The notes beneath the pieces were generated by a model. The model searched no databases. It saw only the letters and a program-made list of their open reading frames with translations, and was not told where the DNA came from. Positions 12,271 through 22,559 of a DNA stretch of 64,000 nucleotides are shown here, piece after piece (position 1 is the first letter of the stretch; each line of letters starts with the position of its first letter). A program made the position numbers and the translations under genes. Origin of the DNA: Magicicada septendecula (taxonomy: Eukaryota > Arthropoda > Insecta > Hemiptera > Cicadidae); NCBI GenBank assembly GCA_034769895.1, contig CM068369.1, positions 145,473,574 to 145,537,573 on the forward strand, in the 5' to 3' direction.

Positions 12271-13097
12271 TGTAACGTAAATCAAGGAGTTACGAATAGT
12301 TCATTAATAAATTATAAATATCTGTAGTACGACACGATAAATTATTAAAGTTAATAACAAATTGTAATATTAATAGTAAGAACATATGAGAGATTTTGGA
12401 CACTGTACTAGTTATATAAGCGGATAGTTAAAGCTTCTGTTTGAATTAAATACATCTATTTGTTAGATAATAAGTCGTGATGAGATTGAATTGAATTACA
12501 AGTAAATATATATAATTTGTTAGATATTAAGTCATGTCTTTGATCAAGTAAAGTATGAATGGAGAAGGGGAGATTCAAGATATTAAGAATTTAGCATAAT
12601 GTTATAAATAATTTAAATGTGTTAAAGAATCTCTGATAAATTAGTTAATGTGTTAAATAACCTCTATTGAAGATTGAAGAATGATGATTTAAATATGTTA
12701 AGGAATCTCTGATAAATTATTTAAATATGTTAATAATCTCCATTGAAGGTTGAAGTGTGATCCATTTGGTATCTATTGATGATCATTCAATTTGCACAAT
12801 TAATAGTAATCATAAATTTTATATGTGGATATTAATAATGTACATAAAGTTGATAAATATAACGTTGTGTCATTTAGCATCTGAACAAAGTGTTATTATT
12901 TAACAATAACCCCTGAGATTAATAATTATCTCTGGCGCCCAACAAAAATCCAGGCAGCAGTTAGAATATAGATGACTGTGTTCGTTGTCAATTAATTGAT
13001 ATAATTAAAATTCACAAAAGCAAGTAAATTTCATTAATGACCAATTAGAGTTATTATATTGGGCATGACAACGTAGGTCAACAGAGAAATCATTATA
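12271..13097 (+). repeat. 3' LTR of Gypsy-A (827 bp, internally deleted)
   Basis: Matches the 5' LTR from its TGTAACG start to about 12431 and from about 12443 to its end at CATTATA. The 1.12 kb in between is replaced by about 11 bp (AGCTTCTGTTT). It is followed by the AGGT target duplication. Confidence 0.9.
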
Positions 13098-13101
13098 AGG
13101 T

Positions 13102-13300
13102 TTTGCATATCATTGCTTAAAACACAATCACTTCATAGATACAAAAAACATAACACTACTCCACAACATACAAAAAGGTAAAAAAATGGATTTGTTAGAA
13201 ATTCTAGAAATTAAAAAAGCAATAAAAAATAACAAAAATTTAACAAATGAACAAACTGAATTCTGTGTATCCCCTTTATTAAAAGCTGTTATTTAGTTTA
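13102..13300 (+). pseudogene. PLE polyprotein C-terminus, 3' side of the Gypsy-A insertion
   Basis: Encodes LKHNHFID, LLHNIQKGKKMDLLEILEI and FCVSPLLKAVI, the usual end of PLE proteins after the GIY-YIG domain. Downstream is a T-rich stretch and a tail near 13440-13530. Confidence 0.7.
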
Positions 13301-13545
13301 GTTAATTTTTTATTTTGCATTCAGATTATATTTTTTTTTTACAGACACTTGACCTTCCCTTAGCTCCTGCAACCCCCCTTCTCCATCTTCACACCTCACA
13401 CATGTTCCAATACACACCCTAAACAGATGTCCACCACCACCCTTACATCTCTTTGACAATGGCTTAAGAAGTCGAAACAGCTGTCAGAATTAAATAAAAT
13501 CTGTGAAACGTACCAAGTGTTTATATATTTTTAAAAACCTCTGAA

Positions 13546-13615
13546 TTAAAACTTTATTATAAATCATATGTATGGTATCTTTAGGTAATGAACAATGAAT
13601 ACACCACAACGGAAG
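13546..13615. repeat. Second copy of the ~70-bp PLE-flanking repeat
   Basis: Near-identical to 4759-4830, again immediately after a PLE 3' end. Confidence 0.75.
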
Positions 13616-13619
13616 ATTG

Positions 13620-15270
13620 ATATTATAGGTACCATTAGTAAGCAATAAGTGTGTGTATATTATAAACACATCACATTATCATTAGTTGACATTGTACTAT
13701 TTTGTGTTGTGTTTTTAATCCTAACTGCATGTTTACAATTACCCCATCTTGGTCTGTGGGAAAAGAAAATGGAAACAAGATACTTCAGAGACTATGCTTA
13801 TTAAAAATCATAAAGAAATGTTGTTCTGTTGCATAATACAACAACTAAGTAGTAGCATAAAAGTTTATCATTTTTCAAACACAGAAACATCATAAAGAAA
13901 TGACACAAGTAAATAATAGAATAAAAGTTCATAATTTTTCATACTCTGAATTCTTTTGAACTCTTAGCAGATTCTGGAAACTTTCTTGTATCAACTTGGA
14001 AAATTCCTGTTGGTTACAAAACCACCTTTGACATTTTTACTAATCATGCCTTCTCTCCACACTTCACCTAATAGTGTAGAAAATTCACATTTTGACAATC
14101 AACAAACTCCGTTCCCTTTTTTTGCTAAAGTTTATCAATTTTTTCTCTCAAGAAATTTTTACAGGGCCAAAAACACATTTATCAAGTGATTGAATTTTAT
14201 CAGTTAAGTGACTTGGTAACAATTCAGCACCCAGTTACACACTAACATGACAATACACCTGACTATTTATCAGATGGCACAAATATTTTTCCACATCTTC
14301 TATACTAACATACATAGGCCTATCAAATTATCTTAAATTTTTTACATAATTTTTTCAACATTTAATCAATTTTATCTTAGGAGAATATGTTTTAGGAGTG
14401 ATGAGCTCATAATAGTATCTAGATTTGATAAATTCTGATATTGAATAGTACGAAACAAACAAGAGTGTTTGAATAACAGCATTTACAGTTACCCCAAAAT
14501 CACATTTACCCCATTGGGGTGATTCACAGTCTGTAAATCTTTATCAATACGTAACGAAACAACACTGTACCAACCACAGCAGACAGTGACGCTTTTGCTG
14601 AATCAGTCTGATAATAATGTAAAACAAAAAATTTAACTTACAGTTTATGTTTTCCACTTAGGCCTACCAATCTAAAAATCCTGTAAAATATTTATAACAA
14701 CGCAGCTTACACATCTTATAACATTTTAATATATACTAAAATTTATATTCACTTCAGAATCAACATTTTGCACGGATACATCTGTATCTAAAAATGTTTC
14801 CCAATACAGACACATTTTATATCCAAATTACTCCAACTGTAGAATAATACCTCACTATTTGAAAAACCAATAACACCAATACTGTTACCTACTGCTTTAC
14901 CCTATTTTCATAAAACCCTACTTGCAATAAGTAAATATGAATTCTTAGTTGTAAAACAATGAAAACAAATTGCCTTATATACAGTTAGACAGAGCCACCC
15001 TTAGCAGCTGCGAGTCCAACTCTGAGTCAAGCTGCAGAACTCTCACACCCTCCTACAGAAAACAACAACCTCCTCACACTCTACACAACAGTCTTAAAAT
15101 TCTAGAAAAGTGTAATCTTTACCAAATTAATGTAAGTTCGCACAAGTAACTAACAGACTGGTAATAATAGCCTGATAGGCTCAACTTCTGGTGATTTAGG
15201 AATCTCAGGGTTCAAGAAGCACAAGGCTGCAGCAGAAACTTTTCATATACACCAACTGTTTAACACTTTT
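13620..15270. other. AT-rich DNA, no gene seen
   Basis: No coding or element signature recognised. Two short 'accccatt / aatggggt' blocks near 14490-14525 echo those at 4910-5120. Confidence 0.5.
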
Positions 15271-15276
15271 TTTTCC

Positions 15277-16773
15277 GGTAATTGTTCGATCTCAATTAAG
15301 CACATCTGCCAACACTGTTGTGAAAATGACCCTAAATACACATCTATAACACTGTATAAAACAAAATTTATTTTTTTATTATATATAATATAAACTTTCA
15401 CTATGAACTTACTTTGGTTATTATTTCCCAAACATTTCAACGTGGTGTACGTCTTCTTCAGTGGGAGTAAATACTGAATGTCATCACAGAGTAACGGCAA
15501 ACACACAATTTGAACCCCAGTGCCAATTCCCTCCCACCATCAACCCCCACCACACACACCTATAGTACATAACCGTTACTCTGTGATGACATTCAGTATT
15601 TACTCCCACTGAAGAAGACGTACACCATGTTGAAATGTTTGGGAAATAATAACCAAAGTAAGTTCATAGTGAAAGTTTATATTTTATATTATATATAATA
15701 TTTAAAAAGTGAACGAAGAGGATGTACCAACAAGATAATTATTTTTTTAGTCGAAACAAAATTTTTTGTAAAACACAGTAAACCTTACATTTGTTTTGTT
15801 TGCAAAAAACATACTTTTTTCATTTTCACTCTACATACTGAACCTATACCATACGTGACAGCCCACTGTGCTACCTTTTTTCACACTACACACGCATAAA
15901 AAATGGTGGCCTTTGGCTACTTATTGATTTGTGGTTACTACAAACATCACTCATCTGTCATACACATCAAATAATTAGACTGCAACATTTGGTCCTTTAC
16001 CTTGTGACGGCAGCGGAATGCGAACATCTGCTCTCCGGTACCAGCGGATACGAGGCGAGCCAATCAGGGATCAGCAGCCGAGACGAAACCAATTAACGTG
16101 CTCGGAGCGAGCCAATCAGCGATCCCGGTCAGTGCATAAAACCTGCCCCGTTAGAAAATTTTGCGCACTCTTCATCGCCACGCCATCGGACGCACTTCAT
16201 CTCCTCTCCTCCCCCGGACAACATCGACGCGAAGTCAGCCAGAAGGAACGGCCGAAGAATAGAACCGGCGTTCTTGCGTCTTCGCCCTCCAGTTCCACAC
16301 CAGCGATGGATTTCGCTGGGCCGGCAGCCGACTCTACAACCGATGCCGAAAGAAGAGGAGGACTGCAGTACCCCATGAACAGCGGGCACAGCCGCCGAAC
16401 ATCTCAGCGGCACGACCAACATCAGCCTTCTCACCACACGGTCCTTTTTAGGGCCACCAAAAACACTAGAGTGTACAATTGGCGCCATTTGTCATGCGGC
16501 AAGCCTTTTGTCCGGTGACAACCTAACCATTTCGGTCCTTCCTGCTCACTCCACTCACAGTTAACAGAATATCACATATGCTAATTCAAGAAAACATCAC
16601 GTGTAACACACAATTTCTAATATGTCCCTTCCCTAGAAATAGGGTTCAATACCTTGACTCCCAGTGCTTTCCAAAGAATTCTGTTTTTACTACAATGTTA
16701 TAGACACGTACTTAGGGTCATTTTCACAAACATTTTAGCAAAAGGTGTGATTTTTTGAGATCAAGCAATTACC
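15277..16773. repeat. Nested inverted-repeat structure (outer and inner arms)
   Basis: Outer imperfect arms: 15277-15363 and 16681-16773, sharing GGTAATTG..(C/T)GATCTCAA and TGTGAAAATGACCCTAA. Inner, better-matched arms: 15375-15497 and 15573-15700, spaced by a 75-bp C-rich loop (CCACCATCAACCCCCACCA). Inner right arm plus loop recur at about 29330-29500. The inner arms contain the CTGAAGAAGACGT ... GAAATG motif typical of Penelope-like tails. This suggests two PLE ends joined head to head, then split by the 15701-16680 insert. Confidence 0.75.
15985..16520. other. CpG- and GC-rich segment with CCAAT boxes
   Basis: Sharply richer in GC and CpG than its surroundings. It has two GAGCCAATCAG boxes (about 16056 and 16110) followed by GTGCATAAAACCTGCC, resembling a promoter and 5' leader. 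ORFs of 166 (+) and 119 (-) codons cover it but match nothing I recognise and are probably composition effects. PLE and other retroelement leaders often look like this, but identity is unknown. Confidence 0.45.
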
Positions 16774-17171
16774 TTATGTCTTGTTTGAAATAAAGCCAGA
16801 TATTTATTTCTTTTAAATTAAATTTGTTTTAAATCCAGACTCATATTTTACAGAACTTGTCTCGATCTCTAGGTACTGCTCGATATGGTTTTGGTGGTCA
16901 TAATGTTACATTTTGCTGCTTACATTTGAGTAAATAGGTCTATGTATATATTCAGCAACCAATATAAAAAAAAATTAAACAGGAGCTGTTTTAACAACAA
17001 AATTAGAATATCTGAAAGCACACTCTGTCTGTTTCATTCGTTTTCTTTAATTTCCTTTTTTCTCTCAATGAGTAACCATGAGACTCACAAAAGCGCACCT
17101 ATCATACACTACTAAGGACACTACTGCAGTTAAAACCCAAATAAGTTGGATTAAATATCCATTTATACAAA

Positions 17172-19000
17172 TGTAAGGATATTGTACAAGAAAGCTAGGA
17201 ATATGGGTATTAACTTAATTAATATGAATCTTATTTTAATATTGATCATAAATTAATAAATGATGAAAGTATAGCGAGATTCTGCCGACTAACTGATGAA
17301 ACGTTACTGTGAACATGTGTATTAATTTAATATGTATATAAACACATAAAATAATAAATCAAATATTAATGGTAACTACAACAATATATAATAATATAAA
17401 GTATTGATATGTACATAGATGTAAGTAAAATATAAATGAAAATTTGAATCAAAAGAGGCTCGACTATGCGACAGTCAGGCGCCGACAAAATATGTTACAA
17501 TAGACCTAAAACACCCTTACATGTCATAAAAGCATAAAATGTTTTGTAGTGTAAAACCAGCAAAAAATGCCCATATACCGTTAGGTTAACGGTACTGTGT
17601 CCTTCAACAGACAATAGATGCCACGCCAATAAGTATGACTATTTTAGAAAGTAGCATCACTTTTTAGGGAGTCTAACGAACGTCCGCGTAAGTTTGTCGC
17701 CCGCTCTCTGGCAACCAATCACGGATAGCGTCGGTAGTGAGCGTGAAAAAGATACAGCACCGGAATGGGTACGTTCGAATTTACCGGCAAATATTTCAAA
17801 GTCAAGCCAATGGGAGTATGATCAACCAGAGTTGTAGTGAGGGAAGGACTCGAAAAACTATAAAAAAAGAAGTGACGCAAACAAAAAAATGAAGTCTAAG
17901 TTTAATTTTCACGCAAAACACGGGAAACCTGCGTCACTCGATGTGAGCAATTTTAATACTATTACTCTAAGTTCAAATCAATAGGTTATCTCGGTTCAAT
18001 AGTTGAGAAAGAATTACAGTCATCAAGAAGTTTATTTTATATGTGTGCGCGATAGTACGTACGGACCAGAAGATGTTTAACTTGTGCGCGTAGATTGCAG
18101 CAAGAAGTATACTTATTATACGTGGCGCGACGTCTAGTACTAACGCGAGCGAGTGAAGTAATTAAAGAAAGTTTAATCAAGCGTGATTAGTGCAAAGTGT
18201 AGTGCAATGTTTAACGCAGGATTACAGTTCGTCTATCTTCTATTTGGAATCCAGCAACAAGTAACAGTATATCAATTATGATTCACAATACAATAAATTA
18301 ACATAATTTTAGCATCTCATCTCATTCTCAAAAGACCCACGAGTTCAGATACTAAATATTACAATTTATGCTATATGACATGTTTTGGTGAGTTATGGTA
18401 TAGTAAAGTAAGGAAACAAGTTATAATAATTATAGAAACGGTAACGGAGTTGAATAATTGAATCTACTGAAGATTATAGAAGTTCATAGCAGTTAAGAAT
18501 TTATGATACATATATATGTTTTGATTAATATTGAAGATTTAAATGTGTTAATGGAGTAAATTTGAATCTACTGAGTACTCATTTGAATAGTACTTGATTA
18601 ATATGATTTTGAAGAATCCGTAAACTAGAGATATTAATAAAATTTTTCTTGTTATTAATTATATAGATGATATTAATGATTAAGTCTCAGATGTATTAAG
18701 TAATAAGAAGATAACAATATAAATCTTAGTATCTGAACGAAGTGTTATTATTTCGTAACAATCCTGAGATATTCTGCTCTGGCGCCCAAGCAAATAATCA
18801 ATAATACAAAAATGAGTGGAAGTATTCAATAATAAATATAGCTAAATATAATTTGTAACACAATAAATCAATGTAAGTACTGAGTATATGCAATACAATT
18901 TCGAATAATTTATTTAGTCAACATTCGAAATTTACGCGCACTTCACGAGTAGTTATATTTAGCGCACCAATACATTGAACTAGTCTTAAAAATCATTATA
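17172..19000 (+). repeat. LTR related to Gypsy-A (Gypsy-C), 1.83 kb
   Basis: Starts TGTAAGGATATT and ends AATCATTATA like Gypsy-A. 17520-17830 shares long blocks with 6630-6930, for example ATGTCATAAAA.(C/T)ATAAAATG, CCAGCAAAAAATGC and ATTTACCGGC. The late part has CTGAACGAAGTGTTATTATTT and CTCTGGCGCCCAA, as in Gypsy-A. No partner LTR was found, so it is a 5' LTR of a truncated element. Confidence 0.75.
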
Positions 19001-19130
19001 TCTGTCGCCAGAAACGTGGTGCAGTTGTTGAGTTTCTTTATATTTGTCGCCTTAATGTGGAACCAAATCTTTATACTGAACACAATTTAAAATATTTGTA
19101 TTGATGTTTTGACAAAATTTATTGTTATCT
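19001..19130 (+). mobile_element. PBS region and start of the Gypsy-C interior
   Basis: TCTGTCGCCAGAAACGTGG follows the LTR at the PBS position. A similar TTTGTCGCCTTAATGTGGAA occurs 40 bp on. Coding sequence is absent; a PLE fragment takes over near 19130-19200. Confidence 0.45.
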
Positions 19131-19199
19131 TCAGGCTAAAGAACTGTCATGGCTACAGAAGCCTTTAAGAAGAGCCCATTTTGTAGCAGTATAGATCTG

Positions 19200-19860
19200 A
19201 AAATGAGAAAGAGATTAGAATGAAGAACTATCTGTTAGAGCAAGAGACCCATTGGCTTCAGGTGGCATATACAGTATCCCATGTTCATGTGGACAAGTGT
19301 ACAGTGGCATGACAAAGCGCAGCACGAGGACCCACACCGTTGAGCACATGAGGGCATGTTGACAGGGACAGTCGGAGAAGTCAGCGCTTGCTGAACACCT
19401 TCTGGCCAATGACGACCATGTGTTGAAGTTTGGGAAGACGGAGATCCTATCCTCTAAGTTCCACTACCCTACATGGGTACACTGGGAAGCAACTGAGATA
19501 TATAAACACAATAACGACCTCAACAGGAATGCTTGAGGCTGAACAGAGCCTGGTATCCGGCACTCAGATGTTCTCAGATCGCTACCACGGATATAATGTC
19601 TAACTCCATTGTTGACACAGGCAAGCAACAGGACTGACCAAGCTCTCAGCTAATCAGGTAGCACCCTGCACCCGGACAGTTATATAAGTGCGATGGTTTG
19701 GGGTCACATCGTAATTTAGTCACCAGAAGAGCAGAACAGAAGACCACTGAAGATGACTGTTGCAGCTACAGTTGAAATGTTTGGATCTACAAAAAGAGGA
19801 CCACAGCCCAACACCCTGGAAAATACTGAAGATAACAAAAAATTGTGCATGTGCATGAAA
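19200..19860 (+). mobile_element. Penelope-like element 3' end (third family)
   Basis: 19250-19400 encodes GGIYSIPCSCGQVYSGMTKR then RTHTVEHMRAC and KSALAEHLLANDD, a GIY-YIG nuclease (YSG in place of YIG) and its C-terminal part, with an internal TGA. EATEIYKHNNDLNRNA follows, the usual PLE ending. The tail has TTATATAAG (19681), and at 19747-19777 CTGAAGA ... GAAA with complementary ACTGT and ACAGT between. The reading frame is broken. Confidence 0.7.
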
Positions 19861-20079
19861 ATCCTTTCTATGTATACCCATTTTGGCATGTCTAGATCAT
19901 AACTAGTTACCATGAAAAAATAAGGTCGGAAATTTTATAGTTTGCACAACGTTGTCATTCAACACAACACAAACTTGAAACACTATACACAATTTATTTT
20001 GCATTCTTTATTTTCAAATTTCACAATATTTTTCAGACGCGAGTCTTTTGTATTTTGTGGTCTTCCTTCTCCCATACTT

Positions 20080-21345
20080 CTTCTCCACTTCAAGGATTAC
20101 GTTATATAAAACTGATCTGGCACCCATCTCATCCTCGGATGACCCACGTCTCTTCTACCAATGGCTTTACAGTTCAGTGTCACTTTTGGCAATCAATCCT
20201 CTGTCATCCTTTGCAGATGATCCTACCATTGTCTTCTGTAAATTAAAATACCAGTAATTTCATATATGTCCTTTACTTCGAGTTCTGCTCTCATATCCTT
20301 ATTCTTTATTCTATCTTGCAATGTATAATTTAAAGTATTTCAAATAAACTGCATTTCAGCACTCTGAATCCTGCCACATTCCTTTTTTGTCATGACCCAT
20401 GCCTCACTCACATAAATCAATGTGGGTATTGCAATTGTCTTATAAAATTTAATCCTCGTGCTGTGTCTTGTTTTATTTGCAAGATTTCTATGAATCGTAC
20501 CACAAATATTCCAAAATTTATTTATCTTCTCTCTTATATCACATTCAGAGTCATAGCTTACTGCACAACCGAGATATCTGAAAGGGCTCACTTGTTCTAA
20601 AGTACTGTTGTCTATAACTATCTTAGTCCTCACTGGATATTTACCTTTAAAGACCGTGGTTTTGGTCTTTCTTACTGAAATTGTCAGTGAGTATTCCTTT
20701 GAAATTGAGTGAGTCCGTCAGTGAGTACTGAAATTGAAAAATAGCTCTTTATAAATCATCCTCATTTTCTTGAATAAGAACTGTCATCTGCGTATAGCAG
20801 GGAACCAATGCAAATTGATTTGTTACGCTGTATTCTCAAAGTCACTCTGGATTTCCATGTTCTAAACATGTCGTCAATGTATATATTAAACAAGGTTGGG
20901 GATAGACAGTGTCCCTCCCTAACTCCCTTATTTACTGGAATGTCACCTGAGAGCCTACCATTCAGATCCAGGACTACAGATGCACTTTTGTAAAGGATCT
21001 TCTGAATTTATTAAATGCTATGTATATGCTCTTCTATCCATAACTTTTGATGGTCTACATTATCAAATGCTTTTTCAAGGTAAACAAAAGTGATATCCGT
21101 TTCCTGGTTATACTTCCTATTACTTCCTGGGCTTTTTTCTACTATCTGTCGTAATACAAACGACCTACCCTTTCTAAAACCCATTTGCTCTTCAAAAAGT
21201 AATGCATCTGTAATGACTCTTAATCTCTGACTGAGAATTCTTGTATATTTTGTACATTGAGCCAGCAAGCTTATTCCTCCGTAATTACTTGCATCTGTTC
21301 TGTCTTGGGCAAAAGTGATTTCTCCCATACTTCAGCCACAATTTT
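20080..21345 (-). pseudogene. LINE ORF2 reverse-transcriptase fragment (jockey-like)
   Basis: Read on the minus strand: NYGGISLLAQCTKYTRIL, then RLRVITDALLFEEQMGFRKGR and TDITFVYLEKAFDNVDHQKL (RT motifs 1-3), PVNKGVREGHCLSPTLFNIY (motif 4), LLYADDSS at 20783-20794 (the catalytic YADD), then FRYLGCAVS and a C-terminal RHRNLANKTR/KFYKT.AIPTL.Y-type tail ending in RRDVGHPRMRW. It reverse-transcribes element RNA at the nick in target DNA. Frames change at least twice, and the endonuclease half is missing. This is a 5'-truncated dead copy. Confidence 0.75.
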
Positions 21346-21939
21346 CGTTCTTCTATGGTCTTTTACCTTAACTTATGAGTTTACTGATATTGTTATTAAA
21401 ATAGGCCTTTAGCAGGCTTTTCTCTTTTTTTTTGTTCTTTCCTTAGCTCAGAAGTTTCAGTTCTTATTGCTGTGATATTTTAAGATCGGATCATGGAATA
21501 GGCCTACTGTACTTTTTGTAAAAATAAATACTATATTTTAAATATCAGATAGCATCATGAAAATATATTTACAGCCATAATACTCAGATTTCAAATTCTT
21601 CTTCACATGTGTTTCCTAATTTCATATCTTACATAGATTAATCATATTAATGTTAATAAAACGACGGAAATTCATGACCTTATCCAGAATTGATAAAAAA
21701 TTGTATCTAATTAAATACAATGTTGGTAGTTTAATTTTTTACAACAGCCTTCCCTAACTTTGCTTTGCGACAGACTGGAAATAAAAAAATGTAAAATACG
21801 ACAAATAACTCTATCTGGTTCCCTACTTTAAATTTGTTCTCAGATGTATTGTCTTACCATGTTTTTGTTGTTTCTTATTTATGTAATTAGGTTAGTTCCT
21901 AATTTTTGTGAAATTAACAAAACATTTTAAATTAAATTA

Positions 21940-22260
21940 AACTTGAAGTTTAACATGCCCAACTGCCTAACATACCATCCATCTTTACTACTGACATTAT
22001 TCCTTGTTGATTTCTGGCTGTTCCCAAAGCTAAAGAACACCCTAAAAGGTTTCCATTTAGAGAGTTGTGAGGAAATAATGCTAAACGTGACCACGGATGC
22101 ATGCTATCCCAAAAGAAGCATCTCAGTACTGCTTTCGGTGACGGAAGGACCACTGGACTAAGTGTGTGAAATCCCAAGAGGCCTACTTTTAAGGGGAATA
22201 GGCACTGTAATCAATTAGATATAGAAACATTTTTTTATGGACCAAGGTTGGATTCTTTTG
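21940..22260 (+). pseudogene. Mariner-type transposase C-terminal remnant
   Basis: The 72-codon frame at 21943-22161 reads LFLVDFWLFPKLKNTLKGFH then ESCEEI, matching the SPDLAPCDFWLFPKLK...LKG..FES.EEI stretch of mariner transposases; the last catalytic D (in VDFWLF) is retained. 22165-22260, in other frames, gives pieces like the end of the protein (E.YF.G). Only the last quarter of a ~340-residue protein survives. Confidence 0.65.
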
Positions 22261-22364
22261 TACAGACCTCATATGTATAAGAGAGGTAGGTAATATTTAT
22301 TTCTATCAAATTTATTTTTTTTGTTTTAATTAATAAAGCTGTGTTAGTGGTTATAATCACAAAT

Positions 22365-22555
22365 AGAAATAACACTGTTGCACACCACTATAGAAAAAAC
22401 TCCCGATTAGCACTTTCAAGCCTCACATCCCATCATCGTATTGGAAAAATCTCTGATCATACTATGGTAGATTTTCTGATCTGATGATGAGCTGTGAAGC
22501 TTGAAAGCGCTAATCGGGAATGTTTTCTATAGTAGTGTGCAACAGTGTTATTTCT
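22365..22555. repeat. Fold-back inverted repeat (73-bp arms)
   Basis: Arms 22365-22437 and 22483-22555 are reverse complements with scattered mismatches (AGAAATAACACTGTTGCACA at the ends), spaced by 45 bp. The right arm carries CTGATGATGAGCTGTGAAGC then TTGAAAGCGC, a hammerhead-like core pattern (see findings). Confidence 0.85.
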
Positions 22556-22559
22556 GTTT

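Larger units (their letters stand above)
6411..13097 (+). mobile_element. Gypsy-A: decayed Ty3/gypsy LTR retrotransposon
   Basis: Order: 5' LTR (6411-8358), PBS-like site, broken gag (8467-9957), deletion junction, RNase H remnant, broken integrase, inverted repeat, PPT, 3' LTR (12271-13097). Target duplication is AGGT. Protease and nearly all of RT are missing between about 10112 and 10137, where a CCTAA run sits. Frameshifts and stops occur in every coding part, so this is a non-autonomous relic. The gag start (M-L/V-TR-x-K) and long LTRs resemble Gypsy-B, suggesting related lineages. Confidence 0.85.
5770..13530 (+). mobile_element. Second Penelope-like element, split by Gypsy-A
   Basis: The left part (5770-6410) carries the region between RT and nuclease plus a GIY-YIG motif, GVYEIHCAECDAIYIGQCGR, at about 6300-6360. 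The right part resumes at 13098 with a typical PLE C-terminus (HNHFIDTKNI ... LLEILEIKKA ... FCVSPLL) ending in a TAG near 13293, then a T-rich tail to about 13530. A 4-bp duplication (AGGT at 6407-6410 and 13098-13101) brackets the inserted LTR element. The RT catalytic core is absent and the frame is broken, so it was dead or fragmentary. Confidence 0.75.

Noticed and set aside
16018-16518. 166-codon plus-strand ORF and opposed 119-codon ORF
   Set aside because: They overlap on opposite strands in a CpG-rich segment where stops are rare, and show no recognisable domain. More likely composition than genes.
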